DNA of 31,240 nt. It comes from Chloromonas sp. AAM2. Its lineage: Eukaryota; Chlorophyta; Chlorophyceae; Chlamydomonadales; Chlamydomonadaceae. A program made the position numbers and the translations under genes. Below, piece after piece: positions 7,763 to 25,000 of this stretch (position 1 is its first letter; each line of letters begins with the position of its first letter). The notes below the pieces were generated by a model. That model was not told the DNA's origin. It worked only from the letters and a program-made list of their open reading frames with translations, and searched no databases. Where the stretch lies: positions 8,506 to 39,745 of the forward strand of contig QAXH01005261.1 of NCBI GenBank assembly GCA_004335635.1, written 5' to 3'.

Positions 7763-10642
7763 TCACACACCTGGATTGACACCTGTTCTTAAAACAGGGA
7801 ACTTGAAGCACAGCTCCCGGTAGAAGTAGAAGTAGAACTCGTCTATGGATATGAGCCCATCTGCGAGCAGACGAGGTAAATAGGATGTCAGGCGCAGGTC
7901 AACAGGTCTCACATGATCATGATGCACACACACACACTAGGGTGCATGACCACAATCATGCGATGTTATACATGAAGGGTACCTGCCAAGCTGGCCTGGC
8001 ACGCCTGGCACGCGGGCACAAGCAAGTATGCACGCACTGGCATGCACGCATGCACACATGCATGAGTACGCACACACGCACACCTCATGTGTTTGCATAC
8101 GCAGCAGGACCTGAGATTGCCACACTGGATCTACACACGGCTTGCGAAGACCCACACCACAGCAAACTAACCCTTGGTCCTTAACAGCCATTGCCTGAAA
8201 GACCACCATAGCTACAATACACTTAAGCCTCCTCACCTCAAGTCTATCCCAAACCCAGCCTGGGCACCACCCACCGTGGTTTAGGTCTGCACTGTGAAAC
8301 TGCTCTTCCACGTATTTATCGACCTCCTTTTGGGGCACGTCCTGTAAGATGTCACACCAGTGAGGGGAAAAACGTCTGTAACCAGCTGTTCAACATTCAT
8401 CCGATGATCTGGACAATCAGCGGTTCCAGGAGTTTAAAACGTCCCAGGTCCAAAGCCAGGGAAGCATAGCTATTTCAATGATCTGCCTTAGTTGACACAT
8501 CAGTGACTCAGACCTCAAGGCTCAATGGTAAGGGCACTTTCAAACAACCATCACAGGGCAGTGCTATCACGTACAAGTTGTAGTTCACCTGGAGCCCATC
8601 CAAATCGAACATCCGCATCATACAGCAACCATAGGGCTGCCACAGAGCATCATACAGCAACCATAGGGCATCATACGGATATCAACCTAACATGAACTAT
8701 AGCTCACCTTCAGCCCGTCCAGATCAAACAGCATGTGTTTGAACTCCTGCAAGCCCACCGCCCTGCTCTGGTCAGTGTCGTACTGAAGGAACAGCTGCGG
8801 GCAGGATGGCATGAACGGGACCTGTCAAGCTGGGTGGTCAGCTCTGATTTGGTTGGGCAGCTTGAGTTAACCGTCACACAGGCCGTCACCTGAGCCATAC
8901 CAGACAACTGCACCACTGTATGTGTAACCGCAACCCCTGCTTTGTTTGTTTTTTGTTTGTTTTGGCTTCCTGTCAGAACTAACGGACCTGGAAATCTAGC
9001 TGATCAGCTTAACTTTCCATGTTCAACCTTTCAGACGTGAGGCTGAAGAGATGCCACCTTGCACTCTTAAGATCTGACTGTTCCATCCTACAGCATGAAA
9101 AACCGCACCCAGAGTTCAATGACACAAACAACCACCCACACCTGAGAGATGTTATCTGCACTGTGGAGATCTGATTGTTTCATCCTATAGCGTGAAAATG
9201 CGGTCCCAGAGTACAATGACACACAGAGGGTCATGTTTAGACAGCCTGGCAGGGTGCACAGAGTGTTCTTACACACCTGCAGCCTTCCACATCATTGTAT
9301 CAAGACCCACACGTACACACCTGCAATGGGCTGGGCAGGTCCAGTCCTGTGGCTGCATCGCTGTACCCCACGCTCGCCTTCATGGCACAAGAGAGAGTGA
9401 TGCCTGGGCCCTGCGCCTGGCCGGGGCTGCCGGGGGCAAGGGAGGCCTGGCTCTTCAGCCGATCAATGCCTATGTGGGCAGTGGGCTTGCTGACTGCGGC
9501 AGATATGCAGCTTAAAGCAGTTACCATGTTATTCCATTCTTCAGTAAGGCCAGATATGAAAAGTATCGTATAGCAAACTGATGTAGAACAAGCAGAAGGT
9601 GTCGACCGTGAAAACAACCCCCCATAGGACTGCAAGTACCAGTCAGGACAATCGTGTAGCTCAACTAACATATGAGTTGTAACGCGCAGACTTTCGACAA
9701 ACAAAGTGCAAGCAAAGCATCACAAGCACATTCAGGTGCCATGTGAGCTGCAGCGAGACAAGACACACGTTTTTTTATCCCATTGGAGCACAACTGTCTC
9801 GGTAGAGCAAATGGATTGCATACTCTGCACTCTGCAGCACCATGATGATGCTCCTAGGGATGGCGACGAAGCTTGATGCGACAAATTGTTACATGGCTAC
9901 GTGCTTGTAACGTGATGGTTTACTCACAAGGGGAGTTGTTTGGCATATCCAGCCTGACGCCTGCAGTCTTATCTTGAACATTGCTGAGGTCTGCTGACTC
10001 GGATAACTGAGGCGGTGGCGGTCCGGGTGTGCCCAGGCGTGATGGCGTGCGGGGTGCGGTTGAAACCGTTTCTACACGTGGCTGGGGTGTTGGTGGCGGT
10101 TGGAGTGCTGCAGCTGGTTGTGCCATGGATGCTGCCCTGGAAATGGTGGGGGTCCGGTCTGCATCACCATCAACATCATCATCTTCGTCATCCTGATCAT
10201 CTTCATCATCATCATCATCATCATCATCATCGTCGTCGTCGTCGTCATCATCATCGTCATCGTCTTCTTCATCATCTTCTGCCAAGGATGGAACCTTGGG
10301 TGCTGTTTTGCTTGCTGGTGTAGCCTTGGCTGCAACTGTGGCTGGGGTGCTGGTTGGTTTGCTGGGAGTGGTAATAGAAGGTTTGCTAGGGGCAACTTCA
10401 TCTGAGTTTTCCAAGGAGTTGAAAAAGCTGTCATCGGAGTCTAGAGCAGAGGCGTCGGTGCCCCTCTTTTGCATGCTGGGCTTCTTGGTGGGTGCGCTTG
10501 TTGAGGCTTTGGCAGGGGTGGGAGCTGCAGCTGAATCCATTGAGCCCAGGCTGACAGAGCCCAGGGACTCATCGTTCAGATCAGCGCTTCCTAGGTCAAG
10601 AGAGACTTCTGACTCCCGGGGCTGCGATGCTTTTGGTGCCAT
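7763..10642 (-). CDS. Acidic poly-Asp protein with two C-terminal EF-hands
   Basis: Five minus-strand exons join in phase: 10642-9928, 9493-9321, 8794-8708, 8341-8275 and 7860-7763 (TGA), about 379 residues. The start is the ATG at 10642 (MAPKASQPRESE). Residues 1-238 are low-complexity: Ser/Leu/Asp motifs, Pro/Thr/Ala stretches and an almost pure Asp/Glu run near residues 123-155. The second exon is a further disordered segment. The last three exons form an EF-hand pair: loop 1 DTDQSRAVGLQE and loop 2 DLNHDGLISIDE, both with acidic residues at 1, 3/5 and 12, linked by KEVDKYVEEQFHSA. Loop 2 is split by a phase-1 intron. The tail is YFYFYRELCFKFP-VLRTGVNPG. Ca2+ binding is expected for the pair; the acidic region may add low-affinity Ca2+ or basic-protein binding. 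Cellular role unknown. At the end, CCAG-GTGTGTGAG could be a donor rather than coding up to the TGA, so the C-terminus is uncertain. Confidence 0.75.
8582..8620 (-). repeat. Degenerate copy of an exon end
   Basis: On the minus strand this reads MRMFDLDGLQ followed by a GTGAAC donor. It resembles the end of the neighbouring EF-hand exon (8735-8708), which reads HMLFDLDGLK before GTGAGC. It has no acceptor and is not needed for the reading frame. Next to it the 15-base word CAGCAACCATAGGGC occurs twice (8623-8669). Confidence 0.6.
9045..9237. repeat. 97-bp tandem duplication in an intron
   Basis: Two diverged copies of about 95 bases (about 9045-9140 and 9146-9237) share GATCTGA(C/T)TGTT, CATCCTA and CAATGACACA at a constant offset of 97. 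They lie in the EF-hand gene intron between exons 2 and 3. Confidence 0.8.
10180..10275. repeat. (ATC/GTC)n trinucleotide repeat coding for poly-Asp
   Basis: A run of ATC, GTC and TTC triplets on the plus strand is GAT/GAC/GAA on the coding (minus) strand. It encodes the Asp/Glu run of the EF-hand protein. Mixed GAT and GAC codons suggest that the amino-acid run, and not only the DNA repeat, has been kept. Confidence 0.95.
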
Positions 10643-10930
10643 TTGGGGTGGAATGTCGAAACCTTGGTCCGGGTAGGATTGAATTGCTCGTGTCGATTAC
10701 ATATGGATGGTAATACAAGTCTAACTGGCCGTCGTGTGAACAGCCCGCGGCTACAGCCAATGCCGGTAATGCCACCGGTTGATGTACGTCATGTCGTTTT
10801 TTTGTTGTACAAGGCCAGTGGTTGGGATTTCAAACACAACAAGCGATACGTCTTTGCTGCGCCCTTGGGCTGATCTCGGGTTGCTGTGCGGCATCCTGCG
10901 GAGAAAATTGAGGCCAAACAAAAAGTCAAC
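10643..10930. promoter_or_regulatory. Short divergent intergenic region
   Basis: The 288 bases between the ATG of the minus-strand EF-hand gene and the ATG of the plus-strand small gene must hold both 5' UTRs and probably a shared promoter. No TATA box or other element can be assigned with confidence. Confidence 0.4.
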
Positions 10931-12283
10931 ATGACGGACGAAGAGGTCTCGTACCAAGGCGAGAATCTGCTGCAGTCAGAACCCAAGGAGCCGCAGGTAA
11001 GCCGCATCAAGGCAAGTAGATACTTGATCGGCATTGGCTGCATCGATGATGATATGTGATGCACGGCTCAGTAGCAGTCTGCTACCCGGTCCACCCGCTA
11101 TGCAAGAGACGCTTATGACTATCGCGGTGGCGCATGCATTTGCCAACCTTGGCTGACCTGCAAGTAGGCAATCATCATGTTGCATACTGAGTGAAACCGC
11201 CAATCTCATGAGCACTACCACTATGTTGTAGGCACTGTCATGCAGGCAACATCAGGGCAGACTTGAAACGCACGCCATACTACTGGCCACCATTTAAGCA
11301 CAGAGACTTTTGCGTGGTTACCTTAGACGCACGGCGCTTGAGGCCGACAAATCCAGCGCACCTGAACCTACATTCCACAGCATAACCCGTTCTTCAACTC
11401 TGTATCCACACCTTGCATTGTTTACCCTGGCATTCTGCACTGCACTGGCATCACCATGAACATGTAGAGAGAGTTGCCTGCTGCTCGATCAAACACTCGC
11501 ACACATTGCCTGTACAGGCAACCACCGGCACGCCAGCAGCGTTTCCAGAAGGGCGCACTTATTTTGAACGTGCGTACGGGCAGCTGACCATGCCCAAGCC
11601 GCCCCAGCAGTACCCCCTTCCAGCGGCAGGGGCGCCCCAGCGGGCAGCAGGCACCATCGGTCCAGTGGACCCCACCACACTAGGCCTGCATGCCCAGGTC
11701 AGTGCGCTATAAGCATGGGTCCAGGCACTCTTAAGCCAGGCTCTGGGCTACGTCGCCATGTGAGGGTTGGCGATTGTTGACTGCACTATGACCATGGGCA
11801 GAGAGTACACCTGAGCTCTGACAACCATCACATTGCACGTGTTTGGCCGTTGGCCGTTTTGGCGTGTATGAGTTACAAATGTTTGTCGATTGATGGCACA
11901 GAGCGATAGTGCCTGCGACCTGGCAATCATCATGTTGCAGCCAATACATTCGTTGGTCTGGGCACAGACTGACTGCAAAGCTAACCATGCAGCTTCACCC
12001 GCCTTATGACTGGAAAGTATTCGTGAACCACTGGTGGCACCGCTTGACCCGCCTTATGACTGGAAAGTATTCGTGTGTTGTGATGTGAACTATTATGCAT
12101 TGCCTTGTATGCTCATCGCAGGCACGTGCCATGATGATAGCAACAGGGGCTTTTCAAGGGGAGTTGGACCTTTCGAGGCGCATGGTGGGCCAGCTGCCTC
12201 TGGCCAGAGGGGATCGCTACATAGGGCTGCGTGGGCATGTGTGCACATGGACAGGTGCACGTGTCAGATCATCATGCACATGA
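10931..12283 (+). CDS. Small protein of unknown family
   Basis: Four plus-strand exons join in phase 0: 10931-10996 (MTDEEVSYQGENLL to KEPQ, then GTAAGC), 11518-11697 (ATTGTPAAFPEGRTYFE to LGLHAQ, then GTCAGT), 11993-12022 (LHPPYDWKVF, then GTGAAC) and 12122-12283 (ARAMMIATGAFQGELDLSRR to a TGA). The result is about 145 residues: an acidic N-terminus, a Pro/Ala-rich centre, and a basic helix-forming region (DLSRRMVGQLPLARGDRYIGLRG). I do not recognise the family. The last exon may instead end at one of the GT sites after LRGH, with more exons downstream. Exon 3 is optional, since skipping it keeps the frame. The open frame, clean splice sites and consistent phase argue that it is real; its function is unknown. 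Confidence 0.5.
11993..12075 (+). repeat. 33-bp exon duplication
   Basis: Bases 11993-12025 and 12043-12075 are identical except at one position. The first copy is the small third exon (acceptor GCAG, donor GTGAAC) of the unknown gene. The second lacks an acceptor but keeps a donor-like GTGTGT after the same TTC. Confidence 0.9.
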
Positions 12284-13796
12284 ACACAAACTTGACAGAG
12301 CTTGGGTTTTGTGGAGGATTATACCTTGTTCATTTGCTCAATGCTCTCACTAAAGCAACATGCTTCAACTAAACCAGTAAGTTATTGGGTGCGTCTGCAA
12401 AGTTGTGTTTACGAGTAAAACCTGTTGGGTCGATACATACGATAGGGCTTTCAGCGACTGCAAATGGATGGTCGAAATGTTTTAGCATCACTCAGCCTGT
12501 GCTGTTGAGTCAGCAGTGCGGGTGGCTGGGACTTGGTTTGAACACCTTTCTGCATATGGCCAGATTCCGCCAGGTTCAAGTTGTGAGCACAAAGAATTAA
12601 TGGCTGTGCTATTCGCTTCCTCGCTTCGCTTCAGTTGGACGATGTCGCTTGAGGCTCGCACTTTGTACTTTGTTTTACAGACGTTTTACTGACGAAGAGA
12701 GGTGTTGAAATCAACATCGCTTGCTTTGTCTCCTGCTTGCTTGAAGAGTCTATGACCCATACACTGTCCTGAAAGCTCCATATGTAGGGTAGGCTGCAGC
12801 CGCCATATCTGGCTGGGAAACTGTCTGTGGACGGATAAATGGGATCATCACTAGATGCACGTGCTGGCTGCGTATTTACAATCATCACACACACAGCGCG
12901 CCGACACATGTGGTGCCGTCGACGATAAACAGTTGCGCATCATAGAAAAGCCATTAATGTTGTTTGTCACACTCCCTGTGCCCCTGCTGTGGCACAGCTT
13001 GATTGGTCAAACTTGATTCTGACGGTGTCATAAAAGAAGACCTGATAAACCTGACATTGCAGGTCTGGGATGGAACCAAATCAATGGGTGTTGAAAGCAC
13101 CCTTGGCCGAACAGGAACCCTCTGTACCCAAGTGTGGACTTGAACCACCTGGCCCCAACAAATGCACATGACATGATACTAAGCCACGTCCGACCACAGC
13201 GTTTGAATCCCGGTCACTTCAGTGCATGCGTTCATATCCACATCCCAGTGACATTCGCTAGCACACCACAAGCGCACATCTACGTTTTCCATTCCTAAGC
13301 TCTAGGCTCCATCTCAGTTCCGTTCAGCCTATGCTGACATAGCCAGTTACCACAGTAAACTCTCAGGACATGACATGCAGCATTTCTTTGTCGTTTTGAG
13401 CGAAACAGCAAAACCAGTCAACTGCAAAAGACACATCGAAAAATCACCAAGCTACTAAATGGAATGACGAAATGGACACGCAGTGCCTCTCTCATCGCAT
13501 CTCTCTCACATTTGTAGTAGATGCGTCAGTGATAGCAAGCCACCTGCGTTCTTCCCTAATTCGTGGCAATGGCCACTCAGCACCCGCTTCTAGTCTTCTG
13601 AACGCCACCATCTGTTCCTCATGCTGTCCCTGGACATTGTGATGGAAGCTGTTAACAAAACACTTTGCATAAAAGTGCCTCAATGCACTTGGTTGTCACC
13701 GGAAACTCCCTTCCCTTCACAGCGTTGGAAAAATGTGAAAGGGTCATGTACAATCTTGACATGCTAGTTCCTTGACAACCTAATCCTTACACCAGC
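12284..13796. other. Gene-free stretch between convergent genes
   Basis: About 1.5 kb between the small plus-strand gene and the glycerol kinase stop codon. Open frames on both strands are short and motif-free. Two B-box-like words, GGTTCAAGTCC (minus, about 13130-13145) and GTTTGAATCCC (plus, about 13201-13211), occur without a cloverleaf and may be remains of tRNA-derived short elements. It should contain both 3' UTRs. Confidence 0.5.
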
Positions 13797-20295
<6,499 letters not shown>

Positions 20296-22012
20296 CTTTG
20301 CTTCTGATCTCAGCAAGTTCGTGCTGGCTGACAAGTTTGATTATGCTGGTGTTAGGCTGCCTCACCTTTCGCCCTAGTATGAATCTGAGTGGGGCAGTTT
20401 TCTCACCCCTAAAACACAAGAAGGTCTGAACTTCTCGGTGAAGTTGAGACTAAAAGGCAATCTGATCCGCAATCCATCGCGTTACTGTCACGTCAGCGCA
20501 TGGTAGGCAGGGCCTGCCCAAGGCTGGATGGAAGACATGCGGCACAGCCCAGTGCGACTGCTGTCATACTGAATTCTCAATGGTTGCGGCCAAGCCTTAC
20601 TTCATCTCGCCGATGACTTATTGCAATTCAGTGCATCGCAGGCTCACAGCAAGGCTGGGTTTGCACCAAGACTCGCAAAATTTATCTTTTTCTCGGAAAT
20701 GTTTTAATAGCGCGGCAACAAATTTTGCTTGCTCTTTTAATGCTTCCAATTGCGCGTCATTCCGCAAAACAAGACTTGAGGTTTGTTAGCCTCCGTCTGT
20801 CAAATCGAAAAGGGAACCCTCCCCCCCAGACTGATGTCGGTTTGGGCAACCGGCATACTATGCAGGCTCAGCATGAGTTCAAGCTCCCAAGCAGTGCCCG
20901 GACTTGTATATCATCTGCTCACAAGCAGGTAGGGAGGCTTGCGGGTGATCTTGGCCGTCATTAGCGAATTCCCAACAGTCAGCACAGGGCCTGGCCAGAG
21001 CAGGGGACTTGCTGTCAGGCCACATTCAACCAAGGTCATCACAGGTACACCGCACGAACTACTAATAAGAAGGAATACATCTGCTAGAAGACATGCGATG
21101 CACATACAGGTGCACGGCATTTGTGTAATTGAGCAATTGCGGCAGGAAAGGTGCTCGTCCACTGGGCACACGCTTGGCTGGCAAAGCCAACGCAGTGACT
21201 GCTGACTGTCCACTTTGCGCATGTGCAGAATTTGCTTGAGGGATTCCACGATGTATGAAAGGCATGTGTAGGGATTCGCATGTATGTAGGAACGGCGTTG
21301 CCTGCTGTGATTCCACAGTTGCCATTGTGCCCACTCTGCCTTCTGCATGGTACATGTATCCTTGTTCCGGTTGGGCGAGAGCACACTGGCCTGCCGAATT
21401 CAGAGACCCATGGGCCATAAAATGGTGTGGCACAGCAGCCGTTGTGGTGCCCACATACTCCAAACTTCACATGTCTGGCAGATTTGAGCTCATGGACAAG
21501 CTGCGAATATGACAAGAAACCGAGCGGCTGGTCTTGCACGTGATTTATTTATATCATCTCTGCATCATCACCAGGATATAATCAAATGCTATCAACAGAA
21601 GAGACTGGGAAGGCACACGGTGTACAGGTGCATGCAGGGCAAATCACTAGCAGTGCAGCAAGGTGCTCGTCCACTGGGACACACATTTGGCTGACGAGGC
21701 CAAGGCAGTGACTGTCAGCTTTGTGCAAGTGCAGGTGCTGCTTGTTGGTTCCCCTGATGCACTGCATATTTGTAGGGACAGCATTGCCTGCGGTCCTTGC
21801 ACTGTTGACCTAGTGCCCAAGCTGCCTTCTGCATGATACACGAGAGATAACACTAGCCTGCCGGGTTCGGCGGCCCAAGTTGATGTGGCAGAGCAACCCT
21901 TCCTTCAGTGCATTGTGCTTGGTTTCTTAAGTGCAGTTCGCTACATGAGCTTTTGAACGAGGTGTCTGAGTTGCCATAGCGTTCAATTCAAAATTCCTGC
22001 AACGGAAGCCAC
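20296..22012. other. Divergent intergenic region of glycerol kinase and the SNF2 gene
   Basis: About 1.7 kb with no supported gene. It must hold the promoters of the minus-strand kinase and the plus-strand ATPase. The part at 20670-20790 is AT-richer than its surroundings, with runs of T and A. The right half contains a diverged tandem duplication (separate entry). Open frames in this half arise from the duplicated sequence and carry no known motif. Confidence 0.5.
21110..21900. repeat. Diverged tandem duplication of about 300 bp
   Basis: Copy A (about 21110-21445) and copy B (about 21620-21900) share a series of matching blocks in the same order: GTGCTCGTCCACTGGG, GGCAAAGCCAA/GACGAGGCCAA, GCAGTGACTG, GTAGGRA, CTGCCTTCTGCATG and GCCTGCCG. 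The offset is about 510 and shrinks along the copies. Small insertions and many substitutions separate them, so the duplication is old. Confidence 0.75.
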
Positions 22013-25000
22013 ATGGGGACCAAAAGCTGGGATTTGGCTTCGGGATGGCAAAGCAAGGATGTGTTCGCCAAAGTCTTCGCTTCTTCAATTCGTGGCAAGC
22101 GCGCTGCTGCCGCATCCGTCGGACCACTTTCGAAAACCTTGAGCAGACAACCCACGATTCCCACACCAACTAACCGGGCAGCACACTCGTTGCGGCGTAG
22201 GTATTGCCGTGCGATGGAGCACATGGGTCCGCCGGCAGGCATGGAGGGCATGGCCGTGTGGCTTCGCCTGGTCGAAGGTTCCTGCAAGGGTGACCTTCGC
22301 AGGGCCGCCCTCATCTTGCGCCAGGTACGCAGCCCAGTGGATTGCGAAAAAATGGCTGGTGCTCTGGAAGATTGCTAGTACACGGTGCCTCGCTCATTGC
22401 GCACGCTCCGCAGGCGGAACTGTATGCCAGCTCAAGCAGCGCCTCGCGCGCAGCTACTGGCGTGAACCTTGTATCATCACAAGCGCGCACAGCTACCTTG
22501 GAGCTGCTACGAGCGATGCAGAGCAGCGCGCATTGCCACGATCATCCTCAAGGCAGACAAGCATCGCACGCAGACCTACCACTCGCTGTACCCACATTGC
22601 ATGCCGTGCCCAAGTCAATGCCACGGCTGCTCACAACAGGGCGCCCAGGGCTTCCTGCAATTGGCTCATCAGCTCCAAACGCACAAAGCACGCAACCACC
22701 ACAAGCACAGCAGAGTGACCCATCACAGCAATGTCCACAGTCTCACACTGCTCGATCAGACAACATTACCGCAACTCAGCAGTCAGCACCATTGCCTGCA
22801 ACACCAGATCAGCAAACCATTCCCCTTGCCATCACTGCAGCCACTGCAGACGTGATTCCCACTTCTGTGGTTGAAACAAACAAAGCAGTGGAACAAACGA
22901 CAGTTGCTGCAGGCACACACAACCTTGTGATGCCTACAGCCAAGGCACCTAATGTGAACGGAGCGGTGAAAGATGTGACCAACAGGCAGGCCGCTGCAGT
23001 GTCTACCGCCTCTCCAGTCCCACATGCCCCAAATGCACGCAAGGAAGTCTTGCAGGGAGCACGCCTGCAGGTTTGGCAACACAGGTACGTGACATGCAAG
23101 GGGCATGGTTGGCGATACAGGTCAGTGGCTGACAGCAGGGGACACGTGCAATGTTCTTTGCATGATCTGCTACATACAGCACGCACACGTGGCAGTACAG
23201 CGCGACACGCAACAGAATAGCAGCCTTGAAAGCTACATACATACAGGCTGCCGTGACAGCAGGTGGGCTTACAAGCCATTGTGCTCAGGGACATTGAGCA
23301 AGGCTAGGACAGGAATTTGAGAGCCACAGCGCTACTTGCATAATCAGACCCGTGCCCAGCTCAACCATCCATCTGTGGATCAGCCTGGTGAACCTGTGTA
23401 TGTGTTGCAGGCGTGGCTCTCAGCTCTTCCAATGCGCCCAGCTGTTGGCAGTCGAGGCTGCAACTGCAGCGATTGCTGCACGTGGCACAGGCACCACCTT
23501 GCGCAAAGCACCACCAGCTGCTGCGTCTTTCAAACTACCAGCCGGTATAGTAGCCGCAGATCCGTCCCAGGACCTGACGATGGCGGACAATCAACCACTG
23601 GTTGACAGGCCTGCGGGTATATCAGCTCTTGCTACCACTGCACCAGCCCAATCATTGCAAATTGCTGGCACTGATGCACCGGCCCAGCCATCACAAGCTG
23701 GCACTACTCACATGCAAGCTCAGCTGAAGGATACTTCATCTGTTGGTCTACGTGTACCAGTGCTGGGGCGAGCTGGCTGCCCGCCAACAGCTGCTGAGCT
23801 GGCAGCAGGTACACCTCCAGCGCCACCGGCTCCAGCGGCGGCACCTCCACCTGCAGTTGCGCAGCTGGCAGGGGCGCCAGTGCCAGTGACAACCGTGCGG
23901 GCAACCCTGACAGGTCCTGAACCAGCCACAGTTGGAACACCAGCAACAGCATCGCTGGGGGCAGTACTGGCGGCACCAGCACCAGTACCAGCGCAGACAC
24001 CAGCACCGACTGCCGGCGCAGTCACAGAATGCTGCACAGTCGCAGCTGCCCTACAGCAGCTGATGCGACGCATGGATATCGCAAGCAGGCGTGCGGCTGT
24101 GATGAGGCGCCTGGTCATGCAGGCCGCTGGTCAGGCAGCAGCTGCCGACCTGCCGGCTGTGCAGCTGACGTTCTGCAGTGCACAGGCGGCCAAGGCAGGG
24201 CAGGCAAGACCGGTAAGTATACCGCAAGCTACAACAATTCAGTTGCGTTCAGCCTTGCGTCTTTGATATCACATGACCCAAAGCTGTGAGTTTATCTGGC
24301 AGTAATCTGGCTGTTACTGTTCAAACATTGTTTGTTAATAAGGTTAATGATCACTGTCATTCGATGCGCTGACTTGTACTGCACTGCATCTTTCCTGTGC
24401 AGGTTGCCCGTGAGTCGGCAGCCCTCCGTCAGCGGTCGGTGAACAGGGGAGTGCTGGGCTGGCACGAGGCGGCGGCAGCAGAGTGGGTGCGGCGCAAGGA
24501 GGAGGCACGGCGGCTCAGGCTAGTGGCACTCAGGTCAAGCGATATGCAGGTAGGGGTGAGGTTTAGGATTAATGCAGGGGCTGGGGTAGCCTGTTTGAAT
24601 TGCTCCGTTGCCCACCGTCCTTCGTGCCTGTTTCGTTCGCCTCGTTCGTTTTGCTTTCTTGCTTAGGGTAGGTCAGGGCCGCAGCCCATTCCGTTCCGTG
24701 TCCTGTGGCGACTTGATTTCAAGGCAGGGGCTAGGATCAGCGGAAAGGGTGCGATCAGAACTGGAAGTAGGAATGGGGCGAATCTGGGGTGCGTTTGACA
24801 GAGCCTGTGAGCTCGGGCGTGTGCAACAAGTTCTGTTGGCACCTGTGTATAACACTGCTGGCAAAACACCACTGCTGTGGTGCCTCCTGCCTTCAGGCGT
24901 ACCTCGCCCTGTTGCGTGAGACGCGCAGCAGCCGGCTGACTGAGATGCTTGAGCAGACGGACGAGTGCCTGCGCACACTGGCCCAGAGGGTGGGGCTCAA

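Noticed and set aside
10015..10405. Plus-strand ORFs with His, Ile or Met runs
   Set aside because: They are other frames of the triplet repeat that encodes poly-Asp on the minus strand, where flanking exons and the ATG fit.
13060..13220. tRNA-like words (GGTTCAAGTCC minus, TTTGAATCCC plus)
   Set aside because: No cloverleaf could be folded; at best remains of a tRNA-derived short element.
21988..22314. Minus-strand ORF of 108 residues opposite the first SNF2 exon
   Set aside because: The plus frame has an ATG, a GTACGC donor and a phase that fits exon 2; the minus frame has no motif.
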